This document shows positions 16,614-24,986 of a DNA stretch of 33,952 bases, piece after piece. The stretch is from Thermodesulfovibrionia bacterium (lineage in GTDB: Bacteria; Nitrospirota; Thermodesulfovibrionia; UBA6902; BMS3Bbin08). Both the position numbers and the translations under genes were made by a program. The stretch's first letter is position 1. Each line of letters opens with the position of its first letter. The notes under the pieces were generated by a model, which saw nothing but the letters and a program-made list of their open reading frames with translations, ran no database searches and was not told the DNA's origin. The DNA lies in the NCBI GenBank assembly GCA_030694425.1, contig JAUXYI010000044.1, positions 1 to 33,952 on the forward strand, written 5' to 3'.

Positions 16614-17027
16614 AATTACAAAAAATAAATCTGATATCTTAAATGTGAAATCTCAGATAGAGAATATTATTGCTGTGGACAATAAGGAAACATTTCTTTC
16701 AGATAAAAGAAACGCCCTTTCTCTAAAATATCTCCTGGTTGAAGCTGTTGAAGCTATCTCAGACGTGTCCAACACATCCTTGCAAAGACAAAAGGCTTGG
16801 CGTGTGATGGCTACGTTGATTGTATTGTGAAGGCAGGAGACAATGGGATAATAACATCTGGATTATCAAACAAACTCAGAAGACTTGCGGATTTAAGAAA
16901 TAGCCTTATTCACAGATACTGGATAATAAATGATGAAGAGCTTTTTACCATAAGCAAAGAGAATATCGGAGATCTCGAAGATTTTGCGAATCAGATAGAT
17001 GCTTTTGTTGCCGAGCATAGAAATTAG
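16594..17027 (+). pseudogene. HepT-like HEPN toxin gene, frameshifted
   Basis: Two frames together spell one HepT (DUF86) protein. The first (16594 to about 16770) covers MVLDKDRITKNKSDIL to VEAVEAISDVSN; the second, in the -1 frame (to TAG 17025), covers ILAKTKGLACDGYVDCIV and the RNase/AMPylation motif RNSLIHRY (Rx4HxY). Loss of one base near 16771-16775 explains the break. As written, only the first 78 residues would be made, without the catalytic motif. Either a silenced toxin or an assembly/sequencing slip; intact mntA next door would then guard nothing. Confidence 0.85.
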
Positions 17028-17165
17028 GGGATGTGGAGCCTGTCTAAAAAGTCCTTTTTTTCGTCATTCCTGCGGAAGCAGGAATCCAGAACCTATTGAA
17101 ATTACTGGATTCCCGTTTTCACGGGAATGACAACTCGTTAGTTTTTAGACAGGCTCTGTGTCCCC
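17027..17165. mobile_element. MITE-like element with nested palindrome family A copy
   Basis: Imperfect terminal inverted repeats of about 24 bases, GGGGATGTGGAGCCTGTCTA at left and the complement of GGGGACACAGAGCCTGTCTA at right, enclose a family A palindrome (17063-17132). It begins at the last base of the hepT stop codon. No coding capacity. The rest of the gap to 17302 holds no gene. Confidence 0.75.
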
Positions 17166-17302
17166 AATTCTCTTCCTCATCAAAGGCGTAACCTGTCAAG
17201 TCCTAATTTTTCCGTAAAAAAATGTCTTGGTGGCAGCTTTTGCGCTTTCAATTTCGATATTAAAGAATGTAAAATTTCAATTATTAACTCGGAGGTATCT
17301 CA

Positions 17303-18235
17303 ATTAAAAAATACCTTTTAAAAAGACTTATCCTCTTAATTCCGCTCTTATTGAGCATCACATTTATTACCTTTGCGCTGATAAAGGCGCTTCCGGGCGA
17401 CCCTGTTTTAAGCCTTGTTGGGGAAAGGGCAAACCCTGAGACAATAGAGCGCATTAAAAAACAGATAGGCTCTGACAAAGATTTTTTATCTCAATTTCTG
17501 GGGTACGTAGGTCTTCTGCTGAAAGGAGAACTTGGCCGTTCACATTATACTCAGAGAGACGTGGCAAAAGACATTATGGAAAAGTTTCCAAATACAATTG
17601 AACTTGCCTTTGGAGCTATGGTTATCGCTGTTCCTTTTGGAATCATGCTCGGTTTTATTTCTGCTATCTACAGAGGACGGTTTTTTGACAGGCTTGCGTC
17701 AATCATAGCAGTTGGCGGCATCAGCCTCCCGGTGTTCTGGATAGGACTGATATTGATGTATTTTTTTTCGCTTTATCTTAAGTGGCTGCCGCCTTCCGGC
17801 ACAGGCGACATAAGGTTTATAATCCTTCCGGCAATCACTCTTTCTCTGCCTGCCGCAGCTTCTATTGCAAGGGTTGCAAGGACAACAATGCTTGACATCG
17901 TGGAACAGCCATTTATAAAAACTGCAAAGGCAAAAGGATTAAAGAATAGGGATATTCTATTCAAACATATACTTAAGAATGCCTTAATCCCCCTTATAAC
18001 ACTAATAGGGCTTGATTTTGGAAGTTATCTTAACGGAGCTGTTCTTACTGAGACGATTTTTGGGTGGGACGGAATTGGCAGGTTTATGATGGAAGGAATT
18101 ATTAAAAGAGATTATCCGGTTGTTATGGGATGCTTGTTAGTCGGGACTTCAGCTTTTGTATTAATAAATATCGCAGTTGATATGATTTATCATTATCTTG
18201 ACCCGAGAGTGAGAATTAATGAAAGCGCTAAATAA
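17303..18235 (+). CDS. Oligopeptide/dipeptide ABC permease, OppB/DppB type
   Basis: 310 residues if started at ATT 17303: GGAGG lies at 17291-17295, seven bases before, and the resulting KKYLLKRLILLIPLLLSIT is the standard first helix of DppB-like permeases. A TTG at 17351 also begins an open frame but would cut that helix. Six membrane helices; the coupling EAA-type loop (KTAKAKGLKNRDILFKHILK) near 200-220. AUU initiation is rare in bacteria. The 3' end overlaps oppC by 17 bases. It pairs with OppC and, by family logic, with the OppDF ATPases at 26.7-28.7 kb and the lipoprotein at 14.5 kb. Confidence 0.93.
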   Translation: MKKYLLKRLILLIPLLLSITFITFALIKALPGDPVLSLVGERANPETIERIKKQIGSDKDFLSQFLGYVGLLLKGELGRSHYTQRDVAKDIMEKFPNTIELAFGAMVIAVPFGIMLGFISAIYRGRFFDRLASIIAVGGISLPVFWIGLILMYFFSLYLKWLPPSGTGDIRFIILPAITLSLPAAASIARVARTTMLDIVEQPFIKTAKAKGLKNRDILFKHILKNALIPLITLIGLDFGSYLNGAVLTETIFGWDGIGRFMMEGIIKRDYPVVMGCLLVGTSAFVLINIAVDMIYHYLDPRVRINESAK

Positions 18236-19031
18236 AATAGCTATAGGGATTTTAGTAGTCATTGTACTGGCATCAGTATTTGCGCCGTTAATTACAAAAT
18301 ACGATCCTGTAAAAATAGACCTTGACAGTATTAAAATTTCACCAAACTCAAAACATCTTTTTGGCACTGACAATAAAGGCAGAGATATATTCAGCCGTGT
18401 TCTTTACGGCGGAAGGTTTTCTATAAGTATTGCTTTTATTGCCGCCATATTTTCCCTGAGCATAGGACTTGCAGTAGGTCTTTTATCAGGTTATTACGGA
18501 AAGAAGATTGACATGGTAATCATGATGTTTGTTGACCTTGTTCTTTCATTCCCGTCACTGCTTCTTGCTATCGGGATATCAGTAATCTTTCCCTCCGGAA
18601 TTTTTACGGTTGTGATAGCTATTACAGCTGTTGGCTGGGCATCATTTGCAAGGCTTATCAGAGGGCATGTGCTTAGTTTAAAGGAACAGCCTTTTATTGA
18701 GGCTGCAAGGTCAATAGGATGTTCTGATATCAGGATAATCCTTGTTCACTTGCTGCCCAATTGTCTCCCACTCAGCTTTGTTTTTCTCGGGCTTAAATTG
18801 GGAGGGTATTTACTTACGGAGTCTGCGCTTAGCTTTCTTGGACTTGGTGTGCAGCCGCCGATGCCTACATGGGGTTCAATAATAAGTCTTAACAGGATTT
18901 ATATATCGTCTGCTCCATGGACAATTGTTTTTGCAGGGCTTGCAATAGTGCTAACAGTAATGTGCTTTAATATTATTGGAGATGCATTAAGAGATAGGCT
19001 GGATTATGCATCCCCTGGGTGTAGGGTTTGA
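18219..19031 (+). CDS. Oligopeptide/dipeptide ABC permease, OppC/DppC type
   Basis: 270 residues, six membrane helices, HLFGTDNKGRDIFSRVLYGG at about 46-65 (the OppC signature) and the EAA loop IEAARSIGCSDIRIILVHLL near 163-182 that contacts the ATPases. ESALSFLGLGVQPP is also standard. Overlaps oppB. Together they form the peptide channel in the inner membrane. The three C-terminal residues after ASPGCRV end close to a dispersed repeat. Confidence 0.95.
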   Translation: MKALNKIAIGILVVIVLASVFAPLITKYDPVKIDLDSIKISPNSKHLFGTDNKGRDIFSRVLYGGRFSISIAFIAAIFSLSIGLAVGLLSGYYGKKIDMVIMMFVDLVLSFPSLLLAIGISVIFPSGIFTVVIAITAVGWASFARLIRGHVLSLKEQPFIEAARSIGCSDIRIILVHLLPNCLPLSFVFLGLKLGGYLLTESALSFLGLGVQPPMPTWGSIISLNRIYISSAPWTIVFAGLAIVLTVMCFNIIGDALRDRLDYASPGCRV

Positions 19032-19039
19032 CGTTCTAT

Positions 19040-19155
19040 GAATTCAAAAATCAAATATCATCCCGAATAGTCGGGACAAAATTGTGGAAGAAAAGATTCT
19101 TAAGTTAAAAAATTTCCTTAATTTTGCATTTTGAATTTTACATTTTAAATTTTAT
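19040..19155. repeat. Dispersed palindrome family B, copy 3 (reverse orientation)
   Basis: ATCCCGAATAGTCGGGA at 19060-19076 is the reverse complement of the core in the other copies, followed by AT-rich arms (TTTTGCATTTTGAATTTTAC). It lies between the convergent oppC and the DksA-like gene and could serve both as transcription end. Confidence 0.8.
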
Positions 19156-19161
19156 GTAGCG

Positions 19162-19707
19162 TTATCCGCCTTCTGTTATTTTTTCTTCTTCTTCCTGCCT
19201 TGTCTTACATTCTATACATAGAGTAGTAACAGGCCTTGCCTCAAGTCGTTTTATGCCTATTCTATTACCGCATTCTTCACATATTCCAAAAGTTCCATTA
19301 TCAATTTTTTCGACTGCTTCGTCAATCTTTTTCAGGAGCAGCCTTTCCCTGTCTCTGAGTCTGAGCATAAAATTTCTGTCGGTCTCAGCTGTTGCCTGGT
19401 CTCCCATATCAGGGAAATTAATTTCTCCTGGAAGACTATTTAATGCGCCCTCTGCTTCCTTGAGGAGTGTTTCCCTTTGCGTAAGAAGCCTTTTCTTTAT
19501 CCCCATTATTACTTTTTCTCTCGGTGTTAGGTCTGTTTTTTTGTTTTTTGAAGCAGCAGATTTCGGGGTCTTACGAGCAGGCTTTTTTACCTGAATTTTT
19601 TGCTTTTTTGCAACTGCTTTTTTGGGTTTTGCGATTTTTTTCTTTGTCGCTGGTTTTTTTGCCTGCTTTGTCTTTGATTTTACTGTCTTATCTTTTTTCT
19701 TTGCCAT
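19162..19707 (-). CDS. DksA/TraR-type zinc-finger protein with Lys/Ala-rich histone-like tail
   Basis: 181 residues from ATG 19707 (GAGGAG upstream). Residues 1-60 are low-complexity and very basic (KKPATKKKIAKPKK), like the tail of histone H1-like proteins. Residues 62-175 are a DksA-like coiled coil (KKRLLTQRETLLKEAEGAL) with DMGDQATAETDR at 100-111 and the zinc finger C143, C146, C164, C167 (CEEC...CIEC). DksA proteins enter the secondary channel of RNA polymerase and act with ppGpp; here the coiled-coil tip acidic residues are not exactly those of E. coli DksA. The basic tail suggests nucleic-acid binding. Transcribed convergently toward oppC. Confidence 0.9.
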   Translation of the reverse strand: MAKKKDKTVKSKTKQAKKPATKKKIAKPKKAVAKKQKIQVKKPARKTPKSAASKNKKTDLTPREKVIMGIKKRLLTQRETLLKEAEGALNSLPGEINFPDMGDQATAETDRNFMLRLRDRERLLLKKIDEAVEKIDNGTFGICEECGNRIGIKRLEARPVTTLCIECKTRQEEEEKITEGG

Positions 19708-19861
19708 ATAACTCCTCAATAAAAATTAATGGCTTATAACATAACAAATATCTAATGTCCAAGTCAATTGGTCAAATTACATTTGTTAAATTAACATTAA
19801 ATTAAGCAGGGGCGCTGCTGATGTCTTTAACCAATGACCGAGTAGAAAAATGAAATTATAG

Positions 19862-19867
19862 TATAAT
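19862..19867 (+). promoter_or_regulatory. -10 box placed for leaderless DUF401-gene transcript
   Basis: TATAAT ends seven bases before the A of the ATG at 19874. No Shine-Dalgarno is present, and no convincing -35. Confidence 0.5.
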
Positions 19868-19873
19868 TATCAA

Positions 19874-21067
19874 ATGTTTGATATCCTCAAAATCATTTTA
19901 ATATTTATTCTCATTGTCTTCCTCTTGAAGAGGCAATGGAATCTCGGTCTTGTAATGGCTATTTCTTCTGTTATTCTTGCTGCGTTTTATTTTCTTAAAC
20001 CCCCTGATTTCCTCAATGTCATTTTAAAAGCCCTTGCTGATAAAACAACAATCTCCCTGATTGCGGCGCTCACTCTTATAAGGATATTCGAGAACATAAT
20101 GAGGAAAAACGGAATAATGCAGGAGATGATGGATTCATTCAGGGGCATGGTTATAGACAGGAGGGTGTTAATGGCGTCAATGCCTGCATTAATAGGTCTT
20201 CTGCCGTCAATGGGCGGTGCGCTTTTTTCAGCTCCGATGGTTGAAGAGGCATCAAAAGGAATCAATATGTCGTCAGAAAAAAAGGCTTTTATAAATTACT
20301 GGTTCAGACATCCCTGGGAGTTTATACTCCCGCTTTATCCCGGACTGGTGCTTGCTTCAGCTATAACAGCGCACTCACTCAGGGATCTGATACTCGTTAA
20401 TTTCCCATATGCGCTGTGCCTCGTAGCAGGAGGAACTATCTGGGGGCTGAGCGGAATAGGAAAGCAAAGGGAGGGGTTTAAAAAAATATCAGGCCGCGGA
20501 TTATTAAGTTTTTTGCCTTTGATTTTGATTCTTATTATGGTAATAGTGTTTCATCTTGATTTATCAATAAGCATAGGTTCGGTAACCATAGGCCTGCTCA
20601 TAATCTTACGGTATTCCCTTAGAAAAGTTTATCAGACTTTAAAAGAAGGATTATCACTGGATATTATAGCAATTATCCTCGGGGTTATGGCTTTTAAGGC
20701 GGTCCTGAGTTCTTCAGGGGCAGTAACAAATATAAGCACATTTTTCTCAAGAGAAAATATTCCGATCCTGCCGGTGCTCTTCATCATACCTTTTATTGCA
20801 GGGCTTCTTACAGGACTTACTTTTGGTTTTGTCGGCAGTACATTCCCTATTATTTTAGGACTTGAAAACGCACAGAATATCAGCGCTGTTTCATTTGCAT
20901 TTGCATCGGGTTATGCTGGCGTGCTTCTTTCACCTGTACATTTATGCCTTGTGCTTACAAGAGAATATTTCAAAGCTAATATGACAGGCATATATTATAA
21001 AATTATAAAGGCGGTTATGTTGATTTTATCAGTTGCAGTGGCTGAATATTTAATTTTTAGTCCTTGA
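19874..21067 (+). CDS. DUF401 family integral membrane protein
   Basis: 397 residues, about ten hydrophobic segments. LLPSMGGALFSAPMVEEA (about 108-126) and the NYWFRHPWEFILPLYPG segment (about 141-157) are typical of DUF401 (COG1906), a family of uncharacterised transporters of the ion-transporter superfamily. The repeat halves (GLLPSMGG..., GLTFGFVGSTFPI near 317-329) suggest two inverted hairpin-type units. Substrate unknown. The start lacks a ribosome site but has a -10 box seven bases before the ATG. xerC follows on the same strand after 90 bases. Confidence 0.85.
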   Translation: MFDILKIILIFILIVFLLKRQWNLGLVMAISSVILAAFYFLKPPDFLNVILKALADKTTISLIAALTLIRIFENIMRKNGIMQEMMDSFRGMVIDRRVLMASMPALIGLLPSMGGALFSAPMVEEASKGINMSSEKKAFINYWFRHPWEFILPLYPGLVLASAITAHSLRDLILVNFPYALCLVAGGTIWGLSGIGKQREGFKKISGRGLLSFLPLILILIMVIVFHLDLSISIGSVTIGLLIILRYSLRKVYQTLKEGLSLDIIAIILGVMAFKAVLSSSGAVTNISTFFSRENIPILPVLFIIPFIAGLLTGLTFGFVGSTFPIILGLENAQNISAVSFAFASGYAGVLLSPVHLCLVLTREYFKANMTGIYYKIIKAVMLILSVAVAEYLIFSP

Positions 21068-21151
21068 TTTTTGGAGCCGTGTAATTCTTGCACTATACAT
21101 TTATGGAGCACGTCCTGTTAGAAGTGCTTCCATTAATGCTATTACAATTAT

Positions 21152-21157
21152 TATAAT
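21152..21157 (+). promoter_or_regulatory. -10 box just before xerC start
   Basis: TATAAT four bases before ATG 21161 and 12 before ATG 21170. A start about seven bases after the box would fall at 21164-21165, favouring translation from the second ATG with a leader of about five bases and no Shine-Dalgarno. Confidence 0.45.
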
Positions 21158-21160
21158 ACT

Positions 21161-22048
21161 ATGCAAAACATGAATAAATACATTGAGCAGTTTAGGGATT
21201 CATTAAAAGCAGAACACGATGCATCTCCGCATACGTTAAAGGCGTACGCCGAAGACTTAAAAGAATTTTCTGCTTTTACAGAGAAAAAGCCGCAGGATAT
21301 TGACAACCTTGACATAAGGGGCTTTCTCGCATCTTTGCATCACAGAAAACTCAAAAAATCTTCCATATCAAGAAAACTTGCAACTATAAGAAGTTTTTTC
21401 AAATATCTTCATAAAGAAGGTTATGTGAAAAAAAATCCTGCAAAACTTGTGTCAAGCCCGAAGATTCCAAAATCACTGCCTCGGTTCCTGACTATTGATG
21501 AGACTTTTGCTCTTATGGAGGCTCCAAAAGGCGATACATTTCAGGCCACAAGGGATAAAGCTATACTTGAATTGCTTTATTCTTCAGGCTTAAGGGTATC
21601 TGAATTAACCATGCTCAATATAAATGATTTTGATATAAAGGAATCGCTTATACGCGTAAAAGGCAAAGGCAAAAAAGAGCGGATAATACCAATAGGGTCA
21701 AAGGCTATGGAGGCTATTAAAAACTATCTTTCGGAGAGGATCTCGCTGAAGAAAAAGTCTCAGGCGCTATTTCTGAATAATCGCGGCGGAAGGTTGACAC
21801 AGAGGAGTATTAGGCGTATATTAATAAAATATGCGAGGATGATTGCTCTCAAAGGTTCCCTTAGCCCTCATGTCTTAAGGCATACTTTTGCAACACATTT
21901 ACTTCATGGTGGAGCAGACTTGAGGTCAATTCAGGAACTTCTCGGGCATTCATCGCTTTCAACTACTCAGAAATATACCCATGTGGATATTTCTCATCTT
22001 ATGGAGGTTTACGATAAAGCACATCCAATGGCTAAAAGGAGTAATTAA
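21161..22048 (+). CDS. xerC: Tyrosine recombinase XerC/XerD-like
   Basis: 295 residues from ATG 21161 or 292 from ATG 21170 (MNKYIEQFRDSL), the latter better placed relative to the -10 box. An N-terminal SAM-like core-binding domain (to about 85) is followed by the catalytic domain with R142 (SSGLRVSEL), K164/K166 in RVKGKGKKER, H234-x-x-R237 (HVLRHTFATHLL), H260 (LLGHSS) and nucleophile Y269 (TTQKYTHV), numbering from the second ATG. It resolves chromosome dimers at dif. The position upstream of hslVU is the same as in many Gram-positive and deltaproteobacterial genomes. Confidence 0.93.
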   Translation: MQNMNKYIEQFRDSLKAEHDASPHTLKAYAEDLKEFSAFTEKKPQDIDNLDIRGFLASLHHRKLKKSSISRKLATIRSFFKYLHKEGYVKKNPAKLVSSPKIPKSLPRFLTIDETFALMEAPKGDTFQATRDKAILELLYSSGLRVSELTMLNINDFDIKESLIRVKGKGKKERIIPIGSKAMEAIKNYLSERISLKKKSQALFLNNRGGRLTQRSIRRILIKYARMIALKGSLSPHVLRHTFATHLLHGGADLRSIQELLGHSSLSTTQKYTHVDISHLMEVYDKAHPMAKRSN

Positions 22049-22087
22049 GAGTTTAGAGTTATGAGTTGATTTAAAATGGAGGTAATA

Positions 22088-22618
22088 ATGTTTCATGGAA
22101 CTACGATACTATGTGTAAGAAAAAATAATAAGGTGGCTATCGCTGGCGATGGACAGGTCACCATGGGGAATACAATTCTTAAGCACAATGCAAATAAAAT
22201 CAGGAAAACGTATAACAACAGCGTTGTTGCGGGATTCTCAGGCGCAACAGCTGATGCGCTGACACTTTTTGAAAAATTTGAGACAAAGATTGAAGTGCAC
22301 AGAGGCAATATAACAAAAGCTTCAATAGAACTTGCGAAAGACTGGAGAACCGATAAAATTTTAAGACGGCTTGAGGCGCTTCTCATAGTTGCTGACAAAG
22401 AGCATTCATTTATCATATCAGGCACGGGCGATGTGCTTGAGCCTGAAGACGGTATAGCTGCCATTGGCTCAGGAGGGCCGTATGCGCAGGCAGCAGCCAA
22501 GGCATTGATAGAGCATACTGATTTAGAGCCAAGAAAAATAGTTGAAGAGGCCATGAAAATTACTTCAAAAATATGTATATATACTAATGAGCATATAGTT
22601 ATTGAGGAACTTTTATAG
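22088..22618 (+). CDS. hslV: ATP-dependent protease proteolytic subunit HslV
   Basis: 176 residues from ATG 22088, with ATGGAGGTAATA giving a Shine-Dalgarno just before; an earlier in-frame ATG at 22076 would be inside that ribosome site. The first residues MFHG are removed to expose the catalytic threonine in TTILCVRKN (Thr5). [25 protein letters not shown] and the [14 protein letters not shown] stretch are family marks. Twelve subunits make the two-ring chamber capped by HslU. Between xerC and hslU on the same strand. Confidence 0.97.
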   Translation: MFHGTTILCVRKNNKVAIAGDGQVTMGNTILKHNANKIRKTYNNSVVAGFSGATADALTLFEKFETKIEVHRGNITKASIELAKDWRTDKILRRLEALLIVADKEHSFIISGTGDVLEPEDGIAAIGSGGPYAQAAAKALIEHTDLEPRKIVEEAMKITSKICIYTNEHIVIEELL

Positions 22619-22698
22619 TATAATTTTGCACTTGATATTATAGAATACTTTCCTGAGTATAAAGAAAAGAATCATAATTTATTGAAATGGAGCTAATT

Positions 22699-24063
22699 AT
22701 GGATAATCTTACACCTAAAAAAATTGTTGAAGAACTTGATAAATATATAATCGGACAGCATAAAGCAAAAAAGGCGGTGGCAATTGCAATGAGAAACCGC
22801 TGGAGAAGGCAGCAACTAACCGGCGACCTGAAGGACGAAGTACTCCCTAAAAACATAATCATGATTGGTCCTACAGGTGTTGGAAAGACCGAGATTGCAA
22901 AGAGGCTTGCGAAATTAGCCCAGGCGCCGTTCATAAAAGTAGAGGCGTCAAAATTTACAGAGGTAGGTTATGTGGGCAGGGACGTCGAATCCATGGTCAG
23001 GGATTTAGCCAGCCTGGCAGTAAATATAGTAAAATCTGAACACATGGAAAAGGTTCAAGAGAAAGCACAGACACTTGCCGAAGAAAGGATTCTGGACCTT
23101 TTATTACCGTCTTTGAAACCTAATCGCAGCAGGGCGCCCGCTGCCGAGGCGCCTGTAACAACTGAAGAAAAAGAAAATTACAATGAAACACGTGAAAAAC
23201 TTCGGACACAGTTAAAAGAAGGCAAGCTTGATAACAGATATATTGACCTTGAGGTGAGGGAAAGAGTCGTACCTTTCGGGGTTGTTTCAAATATTGGCAT
23301 GGAAGAACTTGAGATTAACCTGAAGGAAATGATTGGAAATTTTATGCCAGAGAGACCGAAAAGAAAAAAAGTAAAGGTCCCTGAAGCTATGAGGATACTT
23401 GTCCAGGAAGAGGCAAACAAACTTATTGATATGGACAAGGTAGTAAAAGAAGCAATTGAAAGAACAGAGCAAAACGGAATAATCTTTGTAGACGAAATAG
23501 ATAAGATTGTAAGTAAAGGGGCAAGTTATGGCCCGGATGTTTCAAGGGAAGGGGTTCAGAGAGACCTGCTTCCGATAGTAGAAGGGTCAACAGTTTCAAC
23601 AAAACACGGGCCAATAAAAACCGACCACATCCTTTTTATAGCTGCAGGCGCTTTTCATGCAGTAAAGCCTTCTGACCTCATACCTGAGTTACAGGGAAGA
23701 TTCCCCATAAGGGTTGAACTTGATGCTCTTGGCAAAAATGAATTCTTAAGAATATTACAGGAACCTAAAAATGCGCTTATAAAGCAGTATATTGCCCTTA
23801 TTGGAACTGAGGGAGTAAAGATAAAATTCACAGGTGATTCAATAGAGGAGATTGCCTCTATCGCAGCAGAGGTAAACGAGAAAACTGAAAATATAGGGGC
23901 AAGAAGACTTCATACTGTTCTTGAAAAACTTCTTGAGGATATTTCATTTGAAGCCCCTGACACTGACAGGAAAAACGGTGAATTAGTTATAGACGCAAAA
24001 TATGTTAAAGAAAAACTGAGTGATATAGTTAAAGATGAAGATTTAAGCAGGTATATTTTGTAA
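22699..24063 (+). CDS. hslU: ATP-dependent protease ATPase subunit HslU
   Basis: 454 residues from ATG 22699 (GGAG seven bases before; an ATG at 22687 contains that ribosome site). Starts [17 protein letters not shown]; Walker [10 protein letters not shown] at about 55-63, the pore loop GYVGRD near 88-93, an I domain (about 110-240), Walker [11 protein letters not shown], the sensor region and the invariant C-terminal tail DLSRYIL that docks into HslV. Unfolds substrates for HslV. Convergent with the PEP-CTERM gene, only ten bases apart. Confidence 0.97.
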   Translation: MDNLTPKKIVEELDKYIIGQHKAKKAVAIAMRNRWRRQQLTGDLKDEVLPKNIIMIGPTGVGKTEIAKRLAKLAQAPFIKVEASKFTEVGYVGRDVESMVRDLASLAVNIVKSEHMEKVQEKAQTLAEERILDLLLPSLKPNRSRAPAAEAPVTTEEKENYNETREKLRTQLKEGKLDNRYIDLEVRERVVPFGVVSNIGMEELEINLKEMIGNFMPERPKRKKVKVPEAMRILVQEEANKLIDMDKVVKEAIERTEQNGIIFVDEIDKIVSKGASYGPDVSREGVQRDLLPIVEGSTVSTKHGPIKTDHILFIAAGAFHAVKPSDLIPELQGRFPIRVELDALGKNEFLRILQEPKNALIKQYIALIGTEGVKIKFTGDSIEEIASIAAEVNEKTENIGARRLHTVLEKLLEDISFEAPDTDRKNGELVIDAKYVKEKLSDIVKDEDLSRYIL

Positions 24064-24073
24064 CCCCCTGTTT

Positions 24074-24577
24074 TTATTTATTCCTTCTTAAATACCTTCT
24101 GCATGCTAAGACTGCTCCACCAGTTACAAAGAGGATAGAGCTTATTGGCTCGGGGACAACAGGCGAGGCAACTGTAAAAGTAGTTTTACTCATGCCTCCG
24201 CCACTACCCGGATTTCTCCAAGTTGTTTGCACTGTCCATACACCAACTTGCTTCTGTAAATCCCAGTTATTTGGAGAATTCCAAAAATTCAGCCTATCTT
24301 CATGTGAATCGTATATACTTTCCCATTCAAATGAAATAAAGGGGCATATTTCATGTCTCCACTTCCACCATACTGTTAATGGTTTTTCTATATTTAAATC
24401 ATTAAAGTTAAACTGCAAAAAAGAATAAGGAGTTTCATTCCAACCAAAAATATTTTTTGGTTCTGTGTTTCCTTCATTTGTCATATAAAGACCTAATGAA
24501 GGTTCAAATTTTGAATAAGCATTGCTTGTTATTATCATGGTAAAAAATAATAATAAAATTATTAATTTTGTATTCAT
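24074..24577 (-). CDS. PEP-CTERM sorting-domain protein
   Basis: 167 residues. A signal peptide (MNTKLIILLLFFTMIITSNA) is followed by a soluble Trp/Asn-rich stretch and the C-terminal sorting signal at 141-167: VPEP, a hydrophobic helix (ISSILFVTGGAVLA) and the basic end CRRYLRRNK. Exosortase would process it at the membrane, which implies an exosortase and exopolysaccharide locus elsewhere. The middle part is not recognised. AGGAG lies before the ATG. Upstream is a symmetric CRP/FNR-type box with a correctly spaced -10. Confidence 0.9.
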   Translation of the reverse strand: MNTKLIILLLFFTMIITSNAYSKFEPSLGLYMTNEGNTEPKNIFGWNETPYSFLQFNFNDLNIEKPLTVWWKWRHEICPFISFEWESIYDSHEDRLNFWNSPNNWDLQKQVGVWTVQTTWRNPGSGGGMSKTTFTVASPVVPEPISSILFVTGGAVLACRRYLRRNK

Positions 24578-24591
24578 GTTCTCCTAATTAC

Positions 24592-24634
24592 AGAATAGAT
24601 GAAATTTTCTTATAAAAAAGTGATTTTTATCACA
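24592..24634 (-). promoter_or_regulatory. CRP/FNR-type box and -10 for the PEP-CTERM gene
   Basis: GTGATTTTTATCAC (24620-24633) holds TGAT-N4-ATCA and also reads as GTGA-N6-TCAC. On the minus strand TATTCT (24597-24592) fits TAnnnT, 32 bases centre-to-centre from the box, as at 5126. Leader about 11 bases including the ribosome site. Confidence 0.55.
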
Positions 24635-24793
24635 TTTTTAATGTTAGATTTGGAATGGGTTGACATTCAGCATTTTTGTGATACATAACACATTGAAATA
24701 ATTTTGGAGCATCTGCGGATATAATAACGATTGGTAATTTCGTAAGGGCAACACCACTCCTGAAAGAATTTTAAAGGCTGTCAAATGAGGGCG

Positions 24794-24815
24794 ACTATAT
24801 AGTAAACTATATAGT
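24794..24815. promoter_or_regulatory. Tandem palindromic operator before XRE remnant
   Basis: Two copies of the perfect palindrome ACTATATAGT separated by AA, ending 21 bases before the ATG of the XRE-type regulator remnant. This is the arrangement expected of an autoregulatory operator overlapping a promoter. The 259-base gap from 24578 otherwise holds only the CRP/FNR box. Confidence 0.6.
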
Positions 24816-24836
24816 TGAGTAAATTTCTAACTAAGC

Positions 24837-24986
24837 ATGAAAAACTGGACACCAAAAGATATTAAATCCCTGAGAAAGAAAAATAAACTCTCTCAATCTG
24901 CTTTTGGGAATCTTTTAGGTGTGTCAGGTAATTATATCTATCTTTTAGGAAAGGAGGTAACGAGGCATGGCAAAAGGAATTTGTAA
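24837..24986 (+). pseudogene. Truncated XRE-family helix-turn-helix regulator
   Basis: 49 codons: MKNWTPKDIKSLRKKNKLSQ, then SAFGNLLGVSGNYIYLLGK, a clear XRE helix-turn-helix, after which the frame leaves the family (EVTRHGKRNL) and stops. Full-length relatives continue for 20 or more residues. Such regulators commonly precede a MAKGIYKR-type integrase, as here. A tandem operator lies just upstream, so the promoter may still be bound by relatives. Confidence 0.7.

Noticed and set aside
17231-17250. TGGCAGCTTTTGCGC, GG-N10-GC like a sigma-54 promoter before oppB
   Set aside because: The -12 part does not read TTGC and the TGGCA/TTGC spacing is wrong.
24720-24800. AAGGGCAACACCACTCC..TGAAAG, reminiscent of a GEMM (c-di-GMP) riboswitch
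   Set aside because: The arms do not pair and the conserved GGGACGCAAAGC part is missing; downstream is only a regulator remnant.
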